A stretch of 64,000 bases of DNA from Serratia ureilytica (lineage in GTDB: Bacteria > Pseudomonadota > Gammaproteobacteria > Enterobacterales > Enterobacteriaceae): the NCBI RefSeq assembly GCF_013375155.1, contig NZ_JABXOF010000009.1, positions 227,468-291,467 on the forward strand, read 5' to 3'. This document shows, piece after piece, positions 28,214 through 42,087 of the stretch. A program made the position numbers and the translations under genes. The notes under the pieces were generated by a model, which made no database searches, was not told the origin of the DNA, and was given only the letters and a program-made list of their open reading frames with translations. The first letter of the stretch is position 1. Each line of letters begins with the position of its first letter.

Positions 28214-29053
28214 TCAGGCTTTTGGTTGCTGATCCAAAGGCGCGATTTTGAAATCGCCGCGCGGTTGAGCGGATTTGGTTTCCGGCCCGAACCAGCGATC
28301 GTAAATCTTAACCGCTTCGCCGTCTTTTTCCAGCTTGATCAGCGTCTCGTTCACCGCGGCGGTCAGGCGATCTTCACCCTTGGGAATGCCGACGCCCTGA
28401 TACTCTTTGGTCAGGCTGAACGGCGAAATTTCAAACTCCGCCTTTTGCGCCGCCGGCAGGTTGCCGAGCAGGCCGACCAGCTTGGCGTCGTCCTGAGTGA
28501 TCGCCTGCACGTTGCCGTTACGCAGCGCCACGAACGCCAGCGGGGTATCATCGTAGGAGATCACTTTCGCCGTCGGGAAACGCTCGCGCAGGGTGATTTC
28601 CTGCACCGTGCCCTTATCCGCGCCGATGCGCAGCTTCTTGATGTCTTCCGGCGTTTTCAACACGCCTTTGCGGGCGATGAATTTCTGGCCAGTGGCGAAG
28701 TACGGCACGCTGAAGTTCACTTCCTTGGCGCGCTCGTCGGTAATGGTGAAGTTGGCGGCAATCAGGTCAACCTTCTTCGACACCAGCAGCGGAATGCGGT
28801 TGGCCGGGTTGGTGGCGCGCAGCTCCACTTTCACCCCCAGCGCTTTGCCGATCGCGTCGGCGACATCCACATCGTAGCCCACCAGCTTCTTGCTCTGCGG
28901 ATCGATGTAGCCGAACGGCGGGTTGCTGTCGAACACCGCGATGCGCACCACGCCGGCTTGCTTGATATCGTCAAGTTTGTCCGCGTGCGCGGCGCCGGCG
29001 GCGAAACCGGTCAGACTGGCTAACAACGTTAAGGCCAAAGCGCGATGTTTCAT
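28214..29053 (-). CDS. periplasmic polar-amino-acid-binding protein
   Basis: A 279-residue family 3 solute-binding protein. It has a signal peptide (residues 1-24, MKHRALALTLLASL to AAHA) and the family signature GYDVDVADAIGKALGV near residue 62. Two lobes follow, with the ligand residues in NFTITDERAKEVNFS and GADKGTVQE. It delivers a polar amino acid to the two permeases downstream. It is first in the operon; 29054-29221 upstream is AT-rich and may hold its promoter. Confidence 0.88.
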   Translation of the reverse strand: MKHRALALTLLASLTGFAAGAAHADKLDDIKQAGVVRIAVFDSNPPFGYIDPQSKKLVGYDVDVADAIGKALGVKVELRATNPANRIPLLVSKKVDLIAANFTITDERAKEVNFSVPYFATGQKFIARKGVLKTPEDIKKLRIGADKGTVQEITLRERFPTAKVISYDDTPLAFVALRNGNVQAITQDDAKLVGLLGNLPAAQKAEFEISPFSLTKEYQGVGIPKGEDRLTAAVNETLIKLEKDGEAVKIYDRWFGPETKSAQPRGDFKIAPLDQQPKA

Positions 29054-29221
29054 AGAAAGCTCCTAAGTGGTTGATGTCCTGCTGGCGGATAAGCTAGCAA
29101 GCGCCACATAGGTCAGGAAATAATATAAAAAGCTATATTTATAACCTTTTTATCTTTACGCGCTTAAGATGGAATAAAGGCGCGGGAAACCGCGCCTTGG
29201 AAGGATATTACCCGGAAAGGG

Positions 29222-29956
29222 TTAGTCGTCTTTTTCGTCTTTACCGCCCGGAGACAGCAGCTTTTCCAGGGCGTCGCCGCCCAAATGACGGAAATCCTGT
29301 CCTTTGACGAAATAGAAGATAAATTCGCAGATGTTCTGGCAGCGATCGCCGATACGCTCGATAGAACGGGCGCAGAACAGCGCGGTCAGCACGCTCGGAA
29401 TGGTGCGCGAATCTTCCATCATGTAAGTCATCAGCTGACGTACGATGCCTTCGTATTCCTGGTCGACCTTTTTATCTTCACGGTAAATACGGATCGCTTC
29501 GTCCAGATCCATGCGCGCGAACGCGTCCAGCACGTCGTGCAGCATCTGCACGGTGTGGCGCCCCAGCGACTCCAGGCTGACCAGCAGCGGCTGGTGCTGG
29601 TGCGAGAACTTCTCCAGCGCGGTGCGGCAGATCTTGTCCGCCACGTCGCCGATGCGTTCCAGCTCGGAAATGGTTTTGATGATCGCCATCACCAGACGCA
29701 GATCGCTGGCGGTCGGCTGGCGCTTGGCGATAATGCGCACGCAGGCTTCGTCGATCGCCACTTCCATCATGTTGACCTTGGCGTCGCCTTCGATCACGCG
29801 CTTGGCCAGCTCGCCATCCTGATTGTGCATCGCGGTGATGGCGTCGGTCAGCTGCTGCTCCACCAGCCCGCCCATGGTCAGCACCTGGGTGCGGATATGC
29901 TCGAGCTCTGCGTTGAACTGGCCGGAAATGTGTTTGTTTAAATTCAGGTTATCCAT
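29222..29956 (-). CDS. phoU: phosphate signalling protein PhoU
   Basis: A 244-residue protein starting [19 protein letters not shown], as in E. coli PhoU (241). It has two repeated three-helix halves with metal-binding acidic motifs ([12 protein letters not shown] and [12 protein letters not shown]). PhoU joins the PstSCAB transporter to the PhoR kinase and represses the Pho regulon when phosphate is plentiful. It is last in the pstSCAB-phoU operon, 11 bases after pstB. A short acidic-basic tail ends the protein (GGKDEKDD). Confidence 0.97.
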   Translation of the reverse strand: MDNLNLNKHISGQFNAELEHIRTQVLTMGGLVEQQLTDAITAMHNQDGELAKRVIEGDAKVNMMEVAIDEACVRIIAKRQPTASDLRLVMAIIKTISELERIGDVADKICRTALEKFSHQHQPLLVSLESLGRHTVQMLHDVLDAFARMDLDEAIRIYREDKKVDQEYEGIVRQLMTYMMEDSRTIPSVLTALFCARSIERIGDRCQNICEFIFYFVKGQDFRHLGGDALEKLLSPGGKDEKDD

Positions 29957-29967
29957 GATGCTTCCTA

Positions 29968-30792
<825 letters not shown>

Positions 30793-31683
30793 TTATGAAT
30801 GCTTTTTCTTGGCGAAAATCACGCGCGCCAGGATATTCAGTAACAGTACGCACAGGGTGATCAACAGCACCCCGGCCCAGGCCAGCTGTTGCCATTCGGC
30901 GAACGGGCTCATGGCGAATTTGAAGATGGTCACCGGCAGGTTGGCGATCGGCTGCATCAGGTCGGTGCTCCAGAACTGGTTCGACAGCGAGGTGAACAGC
31001 AGCGGCGCCGTTTCCCCCGCAATGCGCGCAATCGCCAGCAGCACGCCGGTGATGATGCCGGACACCGACGCCTTCAGCGTGATGGCGGAAATCATGCGCC
31101 ATTTCGGCGTGCCCAGCGCATAAGCGGCCTCGCGCAGCGTATCCGGCACCAGTTTCAGCATGTTCTCTGTGGTGCGAATGACGATCGGCACCTGCAGCAG
31201 CGCCAGCGCCACGATGCCAGCCCAACCGGAGAAGTGTTCCATCTTCGCCACCACAATGGTGTAAACGAACAGGCCCACCACGATCGACGGTGCGGACAAC
31301 AGAATATCGTTGATAAAGCGGATCACTTCCGCCAACCAGGATTTACGTCCGTATTCCGCCAGGTAAATACCGGCCATGATGCCCAGCGGCGTGCCGAAAA
31401 TGGTCGCCCACAGGATCAACAGGCCGCTGCCGGCGATGGCGTTGGCCAAGCCGCCGCCCGCGGTGTTCGGCGGCGGGGTCATCTCGGTGAACAGCGCCAG
31501 CGACATGCCGTCGAAGCCTTTGGTCACGGTGGCGATAAGGATCCAGATCAGCCAGAACAGCCCGAACGCCATGGTCGCCATCGACAGGAACAGCGCGAGG
31601 CGGTTTTTCTGCCGGCGCCAGGCCTGCATTTTGCGGCGGCTTTCCGCCAGAACGACTGCGTTTTGCATATCCATCGTCGCCAT
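30793..31683 (-). CDS. pstA: phosphate ABC transporter permease PstA
   Basis: A 296-residue permease, identical in length to E. coli PstA, starting [19 protein letters not shown]. It has six membrane segments and the conserved [19 protein letters not shown] and [11 protein letters not shown] (EAA loop) motifs. It forms the inner-membrane channel with PstC. The start at 31683 is one base past the pstC stop; an upstream in-frame ATG would overlap pstC. Confidence 0.97.
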   Translation of the reverse strand: MATMDMQNAVVLAESRRKMQAWRRQKNRLALFLSMATMAFGLFWLIWILIATVTKGFDGMSLALFTEMTPPPNTAGGGLANAIAGSGLLILWATIFGTPLGIMAGIYLAEYGRKSWLAEVIRFINDILLSAPSIVVGLFVYTIVVAKMEHFSGWAGIVALALLQVPIVIRTTENMLKLVPDTLREAAYALGTPKWRMISAITLKASVSGIITGVLLAIARIAGETAPLLFTSLSNQFWSTDLMQPIANLPVTIFKFAMSPFAEWQQLAWAGVLLITLCVLLLNILARVIFAKKKHS

Positions 31684-31684
31684 G

Positions 31685-32641
31685 TTAACGCCCCTCATTC
31701 TTGGCCAGACGCATGATCATCAGTTTCGACAGCGCCAGCACGATAAAGGTGATAACAAACAGAATCAGGCCCAGCTCCATCAGTGCGGCGGTGTGCACGC
31801 CGGATTCGGCTTCGGCGAATTCGTTGGCCAGCGCCGAGGTGATGCTGTTGCCCGGCATGTACAGCGAAGCGCTGTCGAGCTGGTAGGTGTTGCCGATGAT
31901 AAAGGTTACCGCCATGGTCTCCCCCAGCGCTCGGCCCAGACCCAGCATCACGCCGCCGATGACGCCGTTTTTGGTGAACGGCAGCACGATGCGCCAGATG
32001 ACTTCCCAGGTGGTGCAGCCGATGCCGTAGGCCGACTCTTTCATCATCACCGGGGTCTGTTCGAACACGTCGCGCATCACTGCGGCGATGTAAGGAATGA
32101 TCATGATAGCCAGGATCACCCCGGCGGCCAGAATGCCGATGCCGAAGGCCGGGCCGGAGAACAGCTCGCCGACGATAGGAATGCCCGACAGCACTTCGCC
32201 CACCGGCGTCTGGAAATATTCGGCGAACAGCGGGGCGAACACGAACAGGCCCCACATGCCGTAGACGATGCTCGGGATGGCCGCCAGCAGCTCAATGGCG
32301 ATGCCCAGCGGCCGCTTCAACCAGTTCGGCGCCAGTTCGGTCAGGAACAGCGCGATGCCGAAACTCACCGGCACGGCGATAATCAGCGCGATGAGCGAGG
32401 TGACCACGGTGCCGTAGATAGGCACCAGCGCGCCGAACTGCTCCGCCGGCGCATCCCACTCTTTGGTCCACAGGAAGGCGAAGCCGAATTTCTGCATGCT
32501 TGGCCAGGAGGCGAAGATCAGCGAAACGATGATGCCGCCCAGCAACAATAGGGTAATCAGCGCAGCCAGTCTCACCAGCGCGCTGAAAATGATGTCACCG
32601 TTTTTGCCCGGTGCTTTGATGGTCGGCTTGTACTCAGCCAT
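31685..32641 (-). CDS. pstC: phosphate ABC transporter permease PstC
   Basis: A 318-residue permease (E. coli 319) starting [19 protein letters not shown]. It has six membrane segments, a periplasmic loop after the first ([18 protein letters not shown]), and the EAA loop ([21 protein letters not shown]). It partners PstA. It is separated from pstS by 91 bases containing a GC hairpin, which explains the expected excess of PstS. Confidence 0.97.
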   Translation of the reverse strand: MAEYKPTIKAPGKNGDIIFSALVRLAALITLLLLGGIIVSLIFASWPSMQKFGFAFLWTKEWDAPAEQFGALVPIYGTVVTSLIALIIAVPVSFGIALFLTELAPNWLKRPLGIAIELLAAIPSIVYGMWGLFVFAPLFAEYFQTPVGEVLSGIPIVGELFSGPAFGIGILAAGVILAIMIIPYIAAVMRDVFEQTPVMMKESAYGIGCTTWEVIWRIVLPFTKNGVIGGVMLGLGRALGETMAVTFIIGNTYQLDSASLYMPGNSITSALANEFAEAESGVHTAALMELGLILFVITFIVLALSKLMIMRLAKNEGR

Positions 32642-32702
32642 AGATTACTCTCTGTTTGAACCCTGGCAGCCCCAACCGGGATCGGAGCCTGAAGAACTGT
32701 GT

Positions 32703-32725
32703 GGGGCGCGGCGAACCCGCGCCCC
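32703..32725 (-). other. GC hairpin between pstS and pstC
   Basis: GGGGCGCGG (32703-32711), CGAAC, CCGCGCCCC (32717-32725), a perfect 9-bp stem without a T run just after the pstS stop. It likely works as a partial terminator or 3' stabiliser within the operon. Confidence 0.6.
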
Positions 32726-32732
32726 TGCGTTG

Positions 32733-33773
32733 TTAGTACAGCGCTTTACCTGAACTGTCTTTTACGTTGGTTTTCCAGGCCGCACGCACCTGCTCAACCA
32801 CTTCTTTCGGCAGGGTGGCGTAATCCAGTTCGTTAGCCTGCTTGCCGCCGGTTTTGTAGGCCCAGTCGAAGAACTTCAGCACTTCGGCGCCCTGAGCAGG
32901 GTTTTTCTGCTCTTTATGCACCAGGATGAAGGTGGTGGAGGTGATTGGCCACACGTTGTCGCCTTTCTGGTCAGTCAGATCCTGAGCGAAGGTTTTGCTC
33001 CAATCCGCACCCTTGGCGGCGTTGCTGAAGCTCTCTTCGGTCGGGCTGACCGGTTTGCCGTCGGCGGACACCAGCTTGGTGTAAGCCAGGTTGTTCTGCT
33101 TGGCGTAAGCGTATTCTACGTAGCCGATAGAGCCAGGCAGACGCTGAACGAAGGCGGCGATGCCGTCGTTGCCTTTGCCGCCCAGACCGGTCGGCCAGTT
33201 AACGGTAGAACCGGCGCCGATCTTCTCTTTCCACTGCGCGTTCACCTTGGACAGGTAGCTGGTAAACACGAACGAGGTGCCGGAACCGTCGGCGCGGCGC
33301 ACCACGGCAATGTTCTGGTCAGGCAGTTTCACGCCTGGGTTCAGCTTGGTGATAGCCGGATCGTTCCACTTTTTGACGTTGCCCAGGTAGATATCGCCCA
33401 GGGTTTTACCGTCCAGCGTCAGTTCGCCGGATTTGATGCCCGGGATATTCACAGCCAGCACCACGCCGCCGATCACGGTCGGGAACTGGAACAGGCCATC
33501 GGCCGCCAGTTTGTCGTCAGACAGCGGGGCGTCGGAAGCGCCAAAGTCAACGGTGTTGGCCACGATTTGCTTCACGCCGCCAGAGGAGCCGATGCCCTGA
33601 TAGTTAACTTTGTTGCCGGTTTCTTTCTGATAAGAATCTGCCCACTTGGCGTAAACCGGAGCGGGGAATGTCGCACCTGCACCGGTCAGGCTGGCAGCAG
33701 CGAACGCGGACACGGCGGTCAGGGAGAAGGTCGCTGCCACAATACTGGCGACGGTGGTACGCATCAGTTTCAT
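32733..33773 (-). CDS. pstS: periplasmic phosphate-binding protein PstS
   Basis: A 346-residue protein, the length of E. coli PstS. The signal peptide covers about residues 1-25 (ending VSAFA). The mature part has phosphate-contact motifs [29 protein letters not shown] and RADGSGTSF. It captures phosphate in the periplasm for PstCAB. It is first in the operon, with two tandem Pho boxes about 80-120 bases upstream and an AGGAGG ribosome-binding site. Confidence 0.98.
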   Translation of the reverse strand: MKLMRTTVASIVAATFSLTAVSAFAAASLTGAGATFPAPVYAKWADSYQKETGNKVNYQGIGSSGGVKQIVANTVDFGASDAPLSDDKLAADGLFQFPTVIGGVVLAVNIPGIKSGELTLDGKTLGDIYLGNVKKWNDPAITKLNPGVKLPDQNIAVVRRADGSGTSFVFTSYLSKVNAQWKEKIGAGSTVNWPTGLGGKGNDGIAAFVQRLPGSIGYVEYAYAKQNNLAYTKLVSADGKPVSPTEESFSNAAKGADWSKTFAQDLTDQKGDNVWPITSTTFILVHKEQKNPAQGAEVLKFFDWAYKTGGKQANELDYATLPKEVVEQVRAAWKTNVKDSSGKALY

Positions 33774-34062
33774 AATCCCTCCTAATGGGATACTTAAAAT
33801 CGACGTCGAGTCGTTTTAATCAGAGTAAGTATTGCTGCAGGAGGGAAAATAGGACAGTTTGGTGACAGAAAAATGTACGCAATATGACAGTTATATTACA
33901 GTGCATTTGAATGGGGTTTGTTTATTTAAAAATCAATCAATTAACTCAAAAATAGCGCAATTGCCAAACAACAAAAAAACCGTTTGGGCACGGCCTATCC
34001 GCTTGAATATGACAATGTTTATCGCCGAATCGGTCGCGCTGTCATCTTTAAGGTCACTCATG
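33774..34062. other. pstS leader/promoter region and AT-rich spacer to glmS
   Basis: Holds the pstS leader, the Pho boxes (33851-33890), then about 170 AT-rich bases before the glmS terminator, in which no gene was recognised. Confidence 0.6.
33851..33890 (-). promoter_or_regulatory. tandem Pho boxes (PhoB sites) of pstS
   Basis: Read on the minus strand: CTGTCAT, 4 bases, CGTACAT, 4 bases, CTGTCAC, 4 bases, CTGTCCT. That is four 7-base PhoB half-sites at the exact 11-base period, i.e. two complete Pho boxes upstream of pstS. Phosphate starvation should activate the operon through PhoB. Confidence 0.9.
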
Positions 34063-34090
34063 AAAAAAGCCGGCGCGAAGGCCGGCTTTT
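34063..34090 (-). terminator. rho-independent terminator of glmS
   Basis: AGCCGGC (34068-34074), GCGAAG, GCCGGCT (34081-34087) with A residues to the left and T residues to the right. On the minus strand it ends in six T about 20 bases after the glmS stop; it could work in both directions. Confidence 0.88.
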
Positions 34091-34109
34091 GCAGTTTACC
34101 TGCGGCAAA

Positions 34110-35939
34110 TTACTCTACGGTGACAGACTTCGCCAGGTTGCGCGGCTGGTCAACGTCGGTGCCTTTGATCAGCGCCACATGGTAAGACAGCAGCTGCAAC
34201 GGCACGGTGTAGAAGATCGGCGCCACGATTTCCTCAACGTGCGGCAGAGGAATGATGGTCATGCCTTCGCTGCTGACGAAGCCGGCGTCCTGATCGGCGA
34301 ACACGTACAGCTGACCGCCGCGCGCGCGCACTTCTTCAATGTTGGACTTCAGCTTTTCCAGCAGTTCGTTGTTCGGCGCCACCACGATCACCGGCATATC
34401 GGCGTCGATCAGCGCCAGCGGGCCGTGTTTCAACTCACCCGCCGCATAAGCTTCAGCGTGAATATAGGAGATCTCTTTCAGCTTCAGCGCCCCTTCCATG
34501 GCGATCGGGTACTGATCGCCGCGGCCGAGGAACAGCGCATGATGTTTGTCCGAGAAACCTTCCGCCAGCGCTTCGATCTCTTTATCCATCGACAGCATCT
34601 GCTCAATACGCGCCGGCAGCGCCTGCAGGCCGTGCACAATCTCCTGCTCCACGCTTTCCGCCATGCCTTTCAGACGGCCCAGGCGCGCCACCAGCATCAA
34701 CAGCACGGTGAGCTGCGTGGTAAAGGCTTTGGTCGAAGCAACGCCGATTTCCGTGCCCGCTTTGGTCATCAACGCCAGATCGGATTCGCGCACCAGCGAA
34801 GACCCCGCAACGTTACAAACGGCCAGCGAACCGAGATAACCCAGCTCTTTGGACAGACGCAGCGCCGCTAACGTGTCGGCGGTTTCGCCGGACTGCGACA
34901 GGGTGATGATCAGGCTGCCCGGACGCACCGCCGATTTGCGGTAACGGAATTCGGACGCGATCTCGACATCGCACGGCACGCCGGCCAGCGCTTCAAACCA
35001 GTAACGCGCCACCATCCCGGAGTGGTAAGAAGTCCCACAGGCGATGATCTGCACGTGCTGCACCTTGGCCAGCAGCTCGTCGGCGTGCGGGCCCAGCTCG
35101 CTCAGGTTGATTTGGCCATGACTGAAACGCCCTTCCAGGGTGTTTTTCAGCGCCAGCGGCTGTTCGTAAATCTCTTTTTGCATGTAGTGGCGGTAAGCGC
35201 CCTTGTCGCCGGCGTCATACTGCACCTGGGACTCGATCTCAGGGCGCTCGATGGCGTTACCCTGCTTGTCGAAGATGTTGACGGTGCGGCGAGTCACCTC
35301 CACCACATCGCCTTCTTCCAGGAAGATGAAGCGGCGGGTGACCGGCAGCAACGCCAGCTGATCGGAAGCGATGAAGTTTTCCCCGACGCCGCGACCGATA
35401 ACCAGCGGGCTGCCGGAGCGCGCCGCGACCAATACGCTCGGATCGCGGCTGTCCATCACCACGGTGCCGTAAGCGCCGCGCAGCTGTGGGATCACGCGCT
35501 GAACCACTTCGAGCAGCGTACCGCCCTGCAGCTGTTCCCAGTGCACCAGGTGCGCGATCACTTCGGTGTCGGTTTCAGAGTTGAAGCGGTAACCGCGTTC
35601 GATCAGCAGTTCGCGCAGCGGCTCGTGGTTTTCGATGATGCCGTTATGCACCACGGTAATGTAGTCGGAAACATGCGGGTGCGCGTTCGCTTCGGTCGGT
35701 TCACCGTGCGTTGCCCAACGGGTGTGAGCGATGCCGGTGCCGCCGTGCAGATCGGTCTGCTCCGCCGCTTCGGCCAGTTTTTGCACCTTGCCTACGCGAC
35801 GCAGGCGACTGACGTTGCCTTGATCGTCGACCACCGCCAGACCGGCGGAGTCGTAACCGCGGTACTCAAGACGACGTAAACCTTCCAGCAGAATTTCTGC
35901 GATATCACGTTGCGCTACTGCGCCTACAATTCCACACAT
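34110..35939 (-). CDS. glmS: glutamine-fructose-6-phosphate aminotransferase GlmS
   Basis: A 609-residue enzyme. The N-terminal glutaminase domain begins MCGIVGA with the catalytic Cys after Met1; two SIS sugar-isomerase domains follow (ACGTSYHSG and the C-terminal half), ending LAKSVTVE. It makes glucosamine 6-phosphate for peptidoglycan and lipopolysaccharide. It is downstream of glmU in the usual glmUS arrangement. In E. coli GlmZ small RNA activates glmS translation; the leader at 35940-36091 has an inverted repeat (AACGCC/GGCGTT) just before the ribosome-binding site that might be involved. Confidence 0.98.
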   Translation of the reverse strand: MCGIVGAVAQRDIAEILLEGLRRLEYRGYDSAGLAVVDDQGNVSRLRRVGKVQKLAEAAEQTDLHGGTGIAHTRWATHGEPTEANAHPHVSDYITVVHNGIIENHEPLRELLIERGYRFNSETDTEVIAHLVHWEQLQGGTLLEVVQRVIPQLRGAYGTVVMDSRDPSVLVAARSGSPLVIGRGVGENFIASDQLALLPVTRRFIFLEEGDVVEVTRRTVNIFDKQGNAIERPEIESQVQYDAGDKGAYRHYMQKEIYEQPLALKNTLEGRFSHGQINLSELGPHADELLAKVQHVQIIACGTSYHSGMVARYWFEALAGVPCDVEIASEFRYRKSAVRPGSLIITLSQSGETADTLAALRLSKELGYLGSLAVCNVAGSSLVRESDLALMTKAGTEIGVASTKAFTTQLTVLLMLVARLGRLKGMAESVEQEIVHGLQALPARIEQMLSMDKEIEALAEGFSDKHHALFLGRGDQYPIAMEGALKLKEISYIHAEAYAAGELKHGPLALIDADMPVIVVAPNNELLEKLKSNIEEVRARGGQLYVFADQDAGFVSSEGMTIIPLPHVEEIVAPIFYTVPLQLLSYHVALIKGTDVDQPRNLAKSVTVE

Positions 35940-36091
35940 TCGGTTATATTCCTAATGAACGCCTTTTATGGGCGTTTTCGATGCCTTGACCTGATTTTTG
36001 CCGGTTTTACCGTGCGTCCCCCGAGCCTGTAGATGGTGGGGGTTATTATGTTTTGTATTGGGCTCGTGAATGGAGCCCAACGCAAAACACA

Positions 36092-37465
36092 CTATGACTT
36101 CTTCTTCACCGGGCGCTGCCAGCCCTGAATGTGCACCTGCTTGACGCGGCTCAGCACCAGTTCGTTTTCGGCGATATCTCGCGTCACCGTGGTGCCGGCG
36201 GCAATGGTGGCCCCTTTGCCGACCGACACCGGCGCCACCAGCTGAGTATCGGAACCGACGAACACGCCATCGCCGATCAGCGTCTTGTGCTTGTTGGCGC
36301 CATCGTAATTGCAGGTGATGGTGCCGGCGCCGATATTCACGTCATCTCCAATGTCGGCATCGCCCAGGTAGCTGAGGTGACCGGCCTTGGAGCCTTTGCC
36401 CAATCGCGCCTTTTTCATTTCCACGAAGTTGCCGACGTGGGCCCCTGTTGCCAGCTCCGCGCCAGGGCGCAGGCGGGCGAACGGCCCAACGGAGCAGGCG
36501 GCTTCCAGCACGCTGTCTTCCAGGACGCTGTAAGGGCTGATCTCGCAGTCATCACCGATCACGCAGTTTTTCAGCACGCAGCCGGCGCCGATTTTCACCC
36601 GGTCGCCCAGCTTGACGTGACCTTCGATAATCACATTCGCATCAATAGTGATGTCGCGGCCGTGAACAAGTTCACCGCGCAGGTCGAAACGCGCCGGATC
36701 CAACAACATTACGCCGGCCAGCAGCAGTTTTTCAGACTGTTCCGACTGGAACACGCGCTCCAGGGTCGCCAGCTGCTGTCGGTTGTTCACGCCTTCCACT
36801 TCGCTCAAACGCGATGGGTGCACGGCTTCGATTTTCTTGCCGTCGGCATGCGCCAACGCAATGATATCGGTGATGTAAAACTCGCCCTGAGCGTTGTCGT
36901 TGTTCAACATCCCCAGCCAGCGCTTCAGATCGCGCCCATTCGCCACCAGGATGCCGGTATTGATCTCATTGATCTGACGCTGCGCTTCGCTGGCGTCCTT
37001 GTGTTCGACGATGCCCACCACGTCACCCTGCTCGCGCACGATGCGGCCATAGCCACTCGGATCGTCCAGCTTGACCGTCAGCAGGCCGATGCCGCCCTGC
37101 GGCTTGGCCGCCAACAGGCGCGTGAGCGTATCGACGGAGATCAACGGCACGTCGCCATACAGCATCAACACGTCTTCATCGTCGGCAAAATGCGGCGCCG
37201 CCTGCTGCATCGCATGGCCAGTGCCCAGTTGCTCGGCCTGCAGCACCCAGTTCAGCGCGCCTTCGGTCAACGTGCTTTTCAGCAGATCGCCGCCATGACC
37301 GTATACCAGGTGTACATGTTGCGCGCCCAGTTTCATCGCGGCATCAATGACGTGTTGCACCATCGGCTTGCCGGCCAACGGATGCAACACTTTGGGAAGA
37401 TCGGAATACATGCGCGTACCCTTGCCTGCGGCGAGGATAACCACGCTCATTGCGCTGTTCGACAT
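36092..37465 (-). CDS. glmU: bifunctional GlcNAc-1-P uridyltransferase / GlcN-1-P acetyltransferase
   Basis: A 457-residue protein starting [19 protein letters not shown], which aligns with E. coli GlmU (456); the ORF extends 42 codons further upstream but without family resemblance. The N-terminal half is the uridyltransferase ([25 protein letters not shown]). The C-terminal half is a left-handed beta-helix acetyltransferase with hexapeptide repeats and the active-site region GRVKIGAG-like/[10 protein letters not shown]. It makes UDP-GlcNAc in two steps. It lies between atpC and glmS, as in E. coli. Confidence 0.98.
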   Translation of the reverse strand: MSNSAMSVVILAAGKGTRMYSDLPKVLHPLAGKPMVQHVIDAAMKLGAQHVHLVYGHGGDLLKSTLTEGALNWVLQAEQLGTGHAMQQAAPHFADDEDVLMLYGDVPLISVDTLTRLLAAKPQGGIGLLTVKLDDPSGYGRIVREQGDVVGIVEHKDASEAQRQINEINTGILVANGRDLKRWLGMLNNDNAQGEFYITDIIALAHADGKKIEAVHPSRLSEVEGVNNRQQLATLERVFQSEQSEKLLLAGVMLLDPARFDLRGELVHGRDITIDANVIIEGHVKLGDRVKIGAGCVLKNCVIGDDCEISPYSVLEDSVLEAACSVGPFARLRPGAELATGAHVGNFVEMKKARLGKGSKAGHLSYLGDADIGDDVNIGAGTITCNYDGANKHKTLIGDGVFVGSDTQLVAPVSVGKGATIAAGTTVTRDIAENELVLSRVKQVHIQGWQRPVKKKS

Positions 37466-37696
37466 AAGCAACCTGATAACTCCATTTTGATAGACGAAAG
37501 TAAAACCGTTTAGCGACGATATTACTACATATTTCTCATCACGAAACCGTCGCAGGCCGCGCAGCGCTTGGCCTGCCACCATCATGTCCAATTAGGCTTC
37601 AGGACGAAAAAACTGTCGGTGATTGGCGACGACTCCACCCTGGATATCAGGGTTACATACCACTTTCTACGCCGGGCTGAAATACTTATTTTAAAG

Positions 37697-37726
37697 TAAA
37701 AAAAAAGCGACCCTATAGGCCGCTTT
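37697..37726 (-). terminator. rho-independent terminator of the atp operon
   Basis: On the minus strand AAGCGGCC (37718-37725), TATAG, GGTCGCTT (37705-37712) with one G-T pair, followed by a run of T. It lies about 30 bases after the atpC stop. Confidence 0.85.
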
Positions 37727-37755
37727 CTTAAAGTTGGGTGCTCTGCACCCAAACA

Positions 37756-38175
37756 TTACATCGCTTTTCTGGTGAGCTCGATAACGCGCAGTTTTGCGAT
37801 CGCTTTCGCCAGTTCAGCGGATGCCTGAGCATAGTCGACATCGCCATGAGAGCTGCGAATGTGTTCTTCAGCTTTACGCTTAGCTTCCAACGCTCTCGCT
37901 TCGTCGAGGTCAGTACCACGGATAGCAGTGTCCGCCAGCACGGTAACCACGCTCGGCTGCACCTCGAGGATGCCGCCGGACAGGTAGATGAACTCTTCTT
38001 CACCGTGCTGCTTAACAATACGCACCATGCCAGGCTTGATGGCAGTCAGCAGCGGCGCATGGCCAGGGAAGATCCCCAGTTCACCTTCGCTGCCTGTCAC
38101 CTGGATCTTCTGCACCAGGCCGGAAAACATCTGTTTTTCCGCGCTGACTACATCCAGATGGTAAGTCATAGCCAT
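37756..38175 (-). CDS. atpC: ATP synthase F1 epsilon subunit
   Basis: A 139-residue protein, the length of E. coli epsilon. The N-terminal beta-sandwich ([32 protein letters not shown]) binds gamma and the c-ring; a C-terminal helical hairpin ([14 protein letters not shown] onward) can inhibit ATP hydrolysis. It is last in the operon, 20 bases after atpD. Confidence 0.98.
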   Translation of the reverse strand: MAMTYHLDVVSAEKQMFSGLVQKIQVTGSEGELGIFPGHAPLLTAIKPGMVRIVKQHGEEEFIYLSGGILEVQPSVVTVLADTAIRGTDLDEARALEAKRKAEEHIRSSHGDVDYAQASAELAKAIAKLRVIELTRKAM

Positions 38176-38195
38176 ATCACCCTCCTCTCAAGGCG

Positions 38196-39605
<1,410 letters not shown>

Positions 39606-39610
39606 CTAGC

Positions 39611-40474
39611 TTAAACCGCGGAGGCTCCCGAAACGATCTCGGTGAGTTCCTGAGTGATGCTGGCCTGACGCGCCTTGTTGTATACCAACTGCAGCTCTTT
39701 GATCAGGCTACCGCCGTTATCGGTTGCGGCTTTCATCGCGACCATTCGTGCGGCCTGCTCGCTGGCCAGGTTTTCCACGACGCCCTGATAAACCTGCGAC
39801 TCCACATAGCGGCGCAGCAAGGTATCAAGCAGCACTTTTGGATCCGGTTCATACAGGTAATCCCAAGGCGTTTTCTTCAGCTCTTCGTCATCGGCGGGCG
39901 GTAACGGCAGCAGCTGAAGCACCTGCGGCTCTTGGGACATCGTATTAACAAATTTGTTGCTGACAATGTACAGCTTGTCCAAACGACCTTCGTCGTAGGC
40001 CTGCAGCATCACTTTCACCGGCCCGATCAGATCCGACAGGGAAGGTTTGTCCCCCATGCCGGTCACCTGGGCAACCACGTTGCCGCCCACGGAACCAAAG
40101 AAAGAGGCCGCTTTAGAGCCAATCAGCGCCAAATCGGTTTCGACGCCTTTTTCGGACCAGGCTTTCATCTCCGCCAGCAGCTTTTTGAACAGGTTGATGT
40201 TCAAGCCGCCGCAGAGACCACGGTCAGTAGACACCACCAGATACCCGACGCGCTTAACGTCACGCTCATCCAGGTACGGGTGCTTGTACTCCAGATTCCC
40301 TAACGCAAGGTGACCAATCACTTTGCGCATGGTCTCTGCATAAGGACGGCTGGCCGCCATGCGATCCTGCGATTTACGCATTTTGGAGGCGGCGACCATT
40401 TCCATCGCTTTAGTGATCTTTTGCGTGTTTTGCACGCTAGCGATCTTACTACGTATCTCTTTTGCGCCGGCCAT
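39611..40474 (-). CDS. atpG: ATP synthase F1 gamma subunit
   Basis: A 287-residue rotor shaft subunit with long N- and C-terminal helices ([39 protein letters not shown]) that form the coiled coil inside alpha3beta3. The conserved [11 protein letters not shown] is at about residues 86-96. The length matches E. coli. It lies between atpA and atpD. Confidence 0.98.
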   Translation of the reverse strand: MAGAKEIRSKIASVQNTQKITKAMEMVAASKMRKSQDRMAASRPYAETMRKVIGHLALGNLEYKHPYLDERDVKRVGYLVVSTDRGLCGGLNINLFKKLLAEMKAWSEKGVETDLALIGSKAASFFGSVGGNVVAQVTGMGDKPSLSDLIGPVKVMLQAYDEGRLDKLYIVSNKFVNTMSQEPQVLQLLPLPPADDEELKKTPWDYLYEPDPKVLLDTLLRRYVESQVYQGVVENLASEQAARMVAMKAATDNGGSLIKELQLVYNKARQASITQELTEIVSGASAV

Positions 40475-40533
40475 CTCTGCTTCTCCTCAGTGCCAGACGG
40501 CCTGCTGTCTTTCAACAGCAGGACCGTTCGGCG

Positions 40534-42075
40534 TTACCAGGACTGGGTTTTCTTGAAGGTCTCGAGGATGTCTTTCAACTTGCCCTCGATCTCATCATTG
40601 AAGTTGCCAGTTTGGTTGATGTGGTTCAGCAGCTCGGCGTGCTCGCGGTCCGCATAGGCGACCAGCGCGGCTTCGAAGCTCACCACTTTGGCGACTTCGA
40701 CGTCGTTCAGGTAACCGCGTTCTGCGGCAAACAGCACCAGAGACTGTTGTGCAACCGACATCGGCGCATACTGTTTCTGTTTCAGCAGCTCGGTCACTTT
40801 CTGACCGTGGCTCAGCTGTTTGCGGGTCGCGTCGTCCAGATCGGAGGCGAACTGGGAGAACGCAGCCAGTTCACGATACTGCGCCAGCGCGGTACGGATA
40901 CCACCGGACAGTTTCTTCATGATCTTGGTCTGCGCGGCGCCACCAACACGGGATACGGAGATACCCGGGTTAACTGCCGGACGAATACCGGAGTTGAACA
41001 GGTTGGATTCCAGGAAGATCTGACCATCGGTAATCGAGATTACGTTGGTCGGAACGAACGCGGAAACGTCACCCGCCTGGGTTTCAATGATCGGCAGAGC
41101 GGTCAGTGAACCGGTTTGGCCTTTAACTTCACCTTTGGTGAAGGCTTCAACGTACTCGGCGTTAACGCGCGCTGCACGCTCCAGCAAGCGGGAGTGCAGG
41201 TAGAATACGTCGCCTGGGTAAGCTTCACGACCTGGCGGACGACGAAGCAGCAGGGAAATCTGGCGGTAAGCAACGGCCTGTTTGGACAGGTCATCGTACA
41301 CGATCAGCGCATCTTCGCCGCGGTCACGGAAGTATTCGCCCATTGCGCAACCGGCGTATGGCGCCAGGTATTGCAGTGCAGCGGATTCGGAAGCGGTCGC
41401 CACCACCACGATGGTGTTGGCCAGTGCGCCGTGCTCTTCCAGTTTGCGCACCACGTTAGCGATGGTGGACGCTTTCTGGCCGATAGCCACGTAAACGCAT
41501 TTGATGCCGGAGTCGCGTTGGTTGATGATCGCATCGATCGCCAGCGCGGTTTTACCGGTCTGACGGTCACCGATCACCAGCTCACGCTGGCCGCGGCCGA
41601 TTGGAATCATGGCGTCAACGGATTTGTAGCCAGTCTGAACCGGCTGATCAACGGACTGACGCTCGATAACGCCTGGGGCGATAGCTTCTACCGGAGAGAA
41701 ACCGTCGTTTTCAATCGGGCCTTTGCCGTCGATTGGCGCGCCCAGGGTGTTAACGACGCGGCCCAGCAGACCACGACCGACTGGAACTTCCAGGATACGG
41801 CCGGTGCATTTAACCTTCATGCCTTCGGCCAGATCCGCGTACGGACCCATGACCACGGCACCAACGGAGTCGCGCTCCAGGTTCAATGCGATTGCGTAAC
41901 GGTTGCCAGGCAGCGCGATCATTTCGCCCTGCATAACTTCGGCCAGGCCGTGTACGCGGATGATCCCGTCGCTGACGGAAACGATAGTACCTTCATTGTG
42001 AGCTTCGCTCACTACATTGAACTGAGCAATGCGCTGCTTGATCAGTTCGCTGATTTCGGTGGAATTCAGTTGCAT
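40534..42075 (-). CDS. atpA: ATP synthase F1 alpha subunit
   Basis: A 513-residue regulatory subunit, starting [19 protein letters not shown]. The P-loop is GDRQTGKTA (about residues 169-177), and the noncatalytic-site features are intact. It forms the alpha3beta3 hexamer with AtpD. It begins 12 bases after atpH. Confidence 0.99.
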   Translation of the reverse strand: MQLNSTEISELIKQRIAQFNVVSEAHNEGTIVSVSDGIIRVHGLAEVMQGEMIALPGNRYAIALNLERDSVGAVVMGPYADLAEGMKVKCTGRILEVPVGRGLLGRVVNTLGAPIDGKGPIENDGFSPVEAIAPGVIERQSVDQPVQTGYKSVDAMIPIGRGQRELVIGDRQTGKTALAIDAIINQRDSGIKCVYVAIGQKASTIANVVRKLEEHGALANTIVVVATASESAALQYLAPYAGCAMGEYFRDRGEDALIVYDDLSKQAVAYRQISLLLRRPPGREAYPGDVFYLHSRLLERAARVNAEYVEAFTKGEVKGQTGSLTALPIIETQAGDVSAFVPTNVISITDGQIFLESNLFNSGIRPAVNPGISVSRVGGAAQTKIMKKLSGGIRTALAQYRELAAFSQFASDLDDATRKQLSHGQKVTELLKQKQYAPMSVAQQSLVLFAAERGYLNDVEVAKVVSFEAALVAYADREHAELLNHINQTGNFNDEIEGKLKDILETFKKTQSW

Positions 42076-42087
42076 GCTCCAGTCCCC

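Noticed and set aside
27422..29023. 533-codon plus-strand ORF across the amino-acid ABC genes
   Set aside because: It is antisense to two permease genes and a binding-protein gene that all have clear family motifs; its translation is Arg/Gln-rich noise.
34110..36091. glmS ribozyme-type control
   Set aside because: No ribozyme-like leader is expected or seen; enterobacterial glmS is controlled by the GlmY/GlmZ small RNAs.
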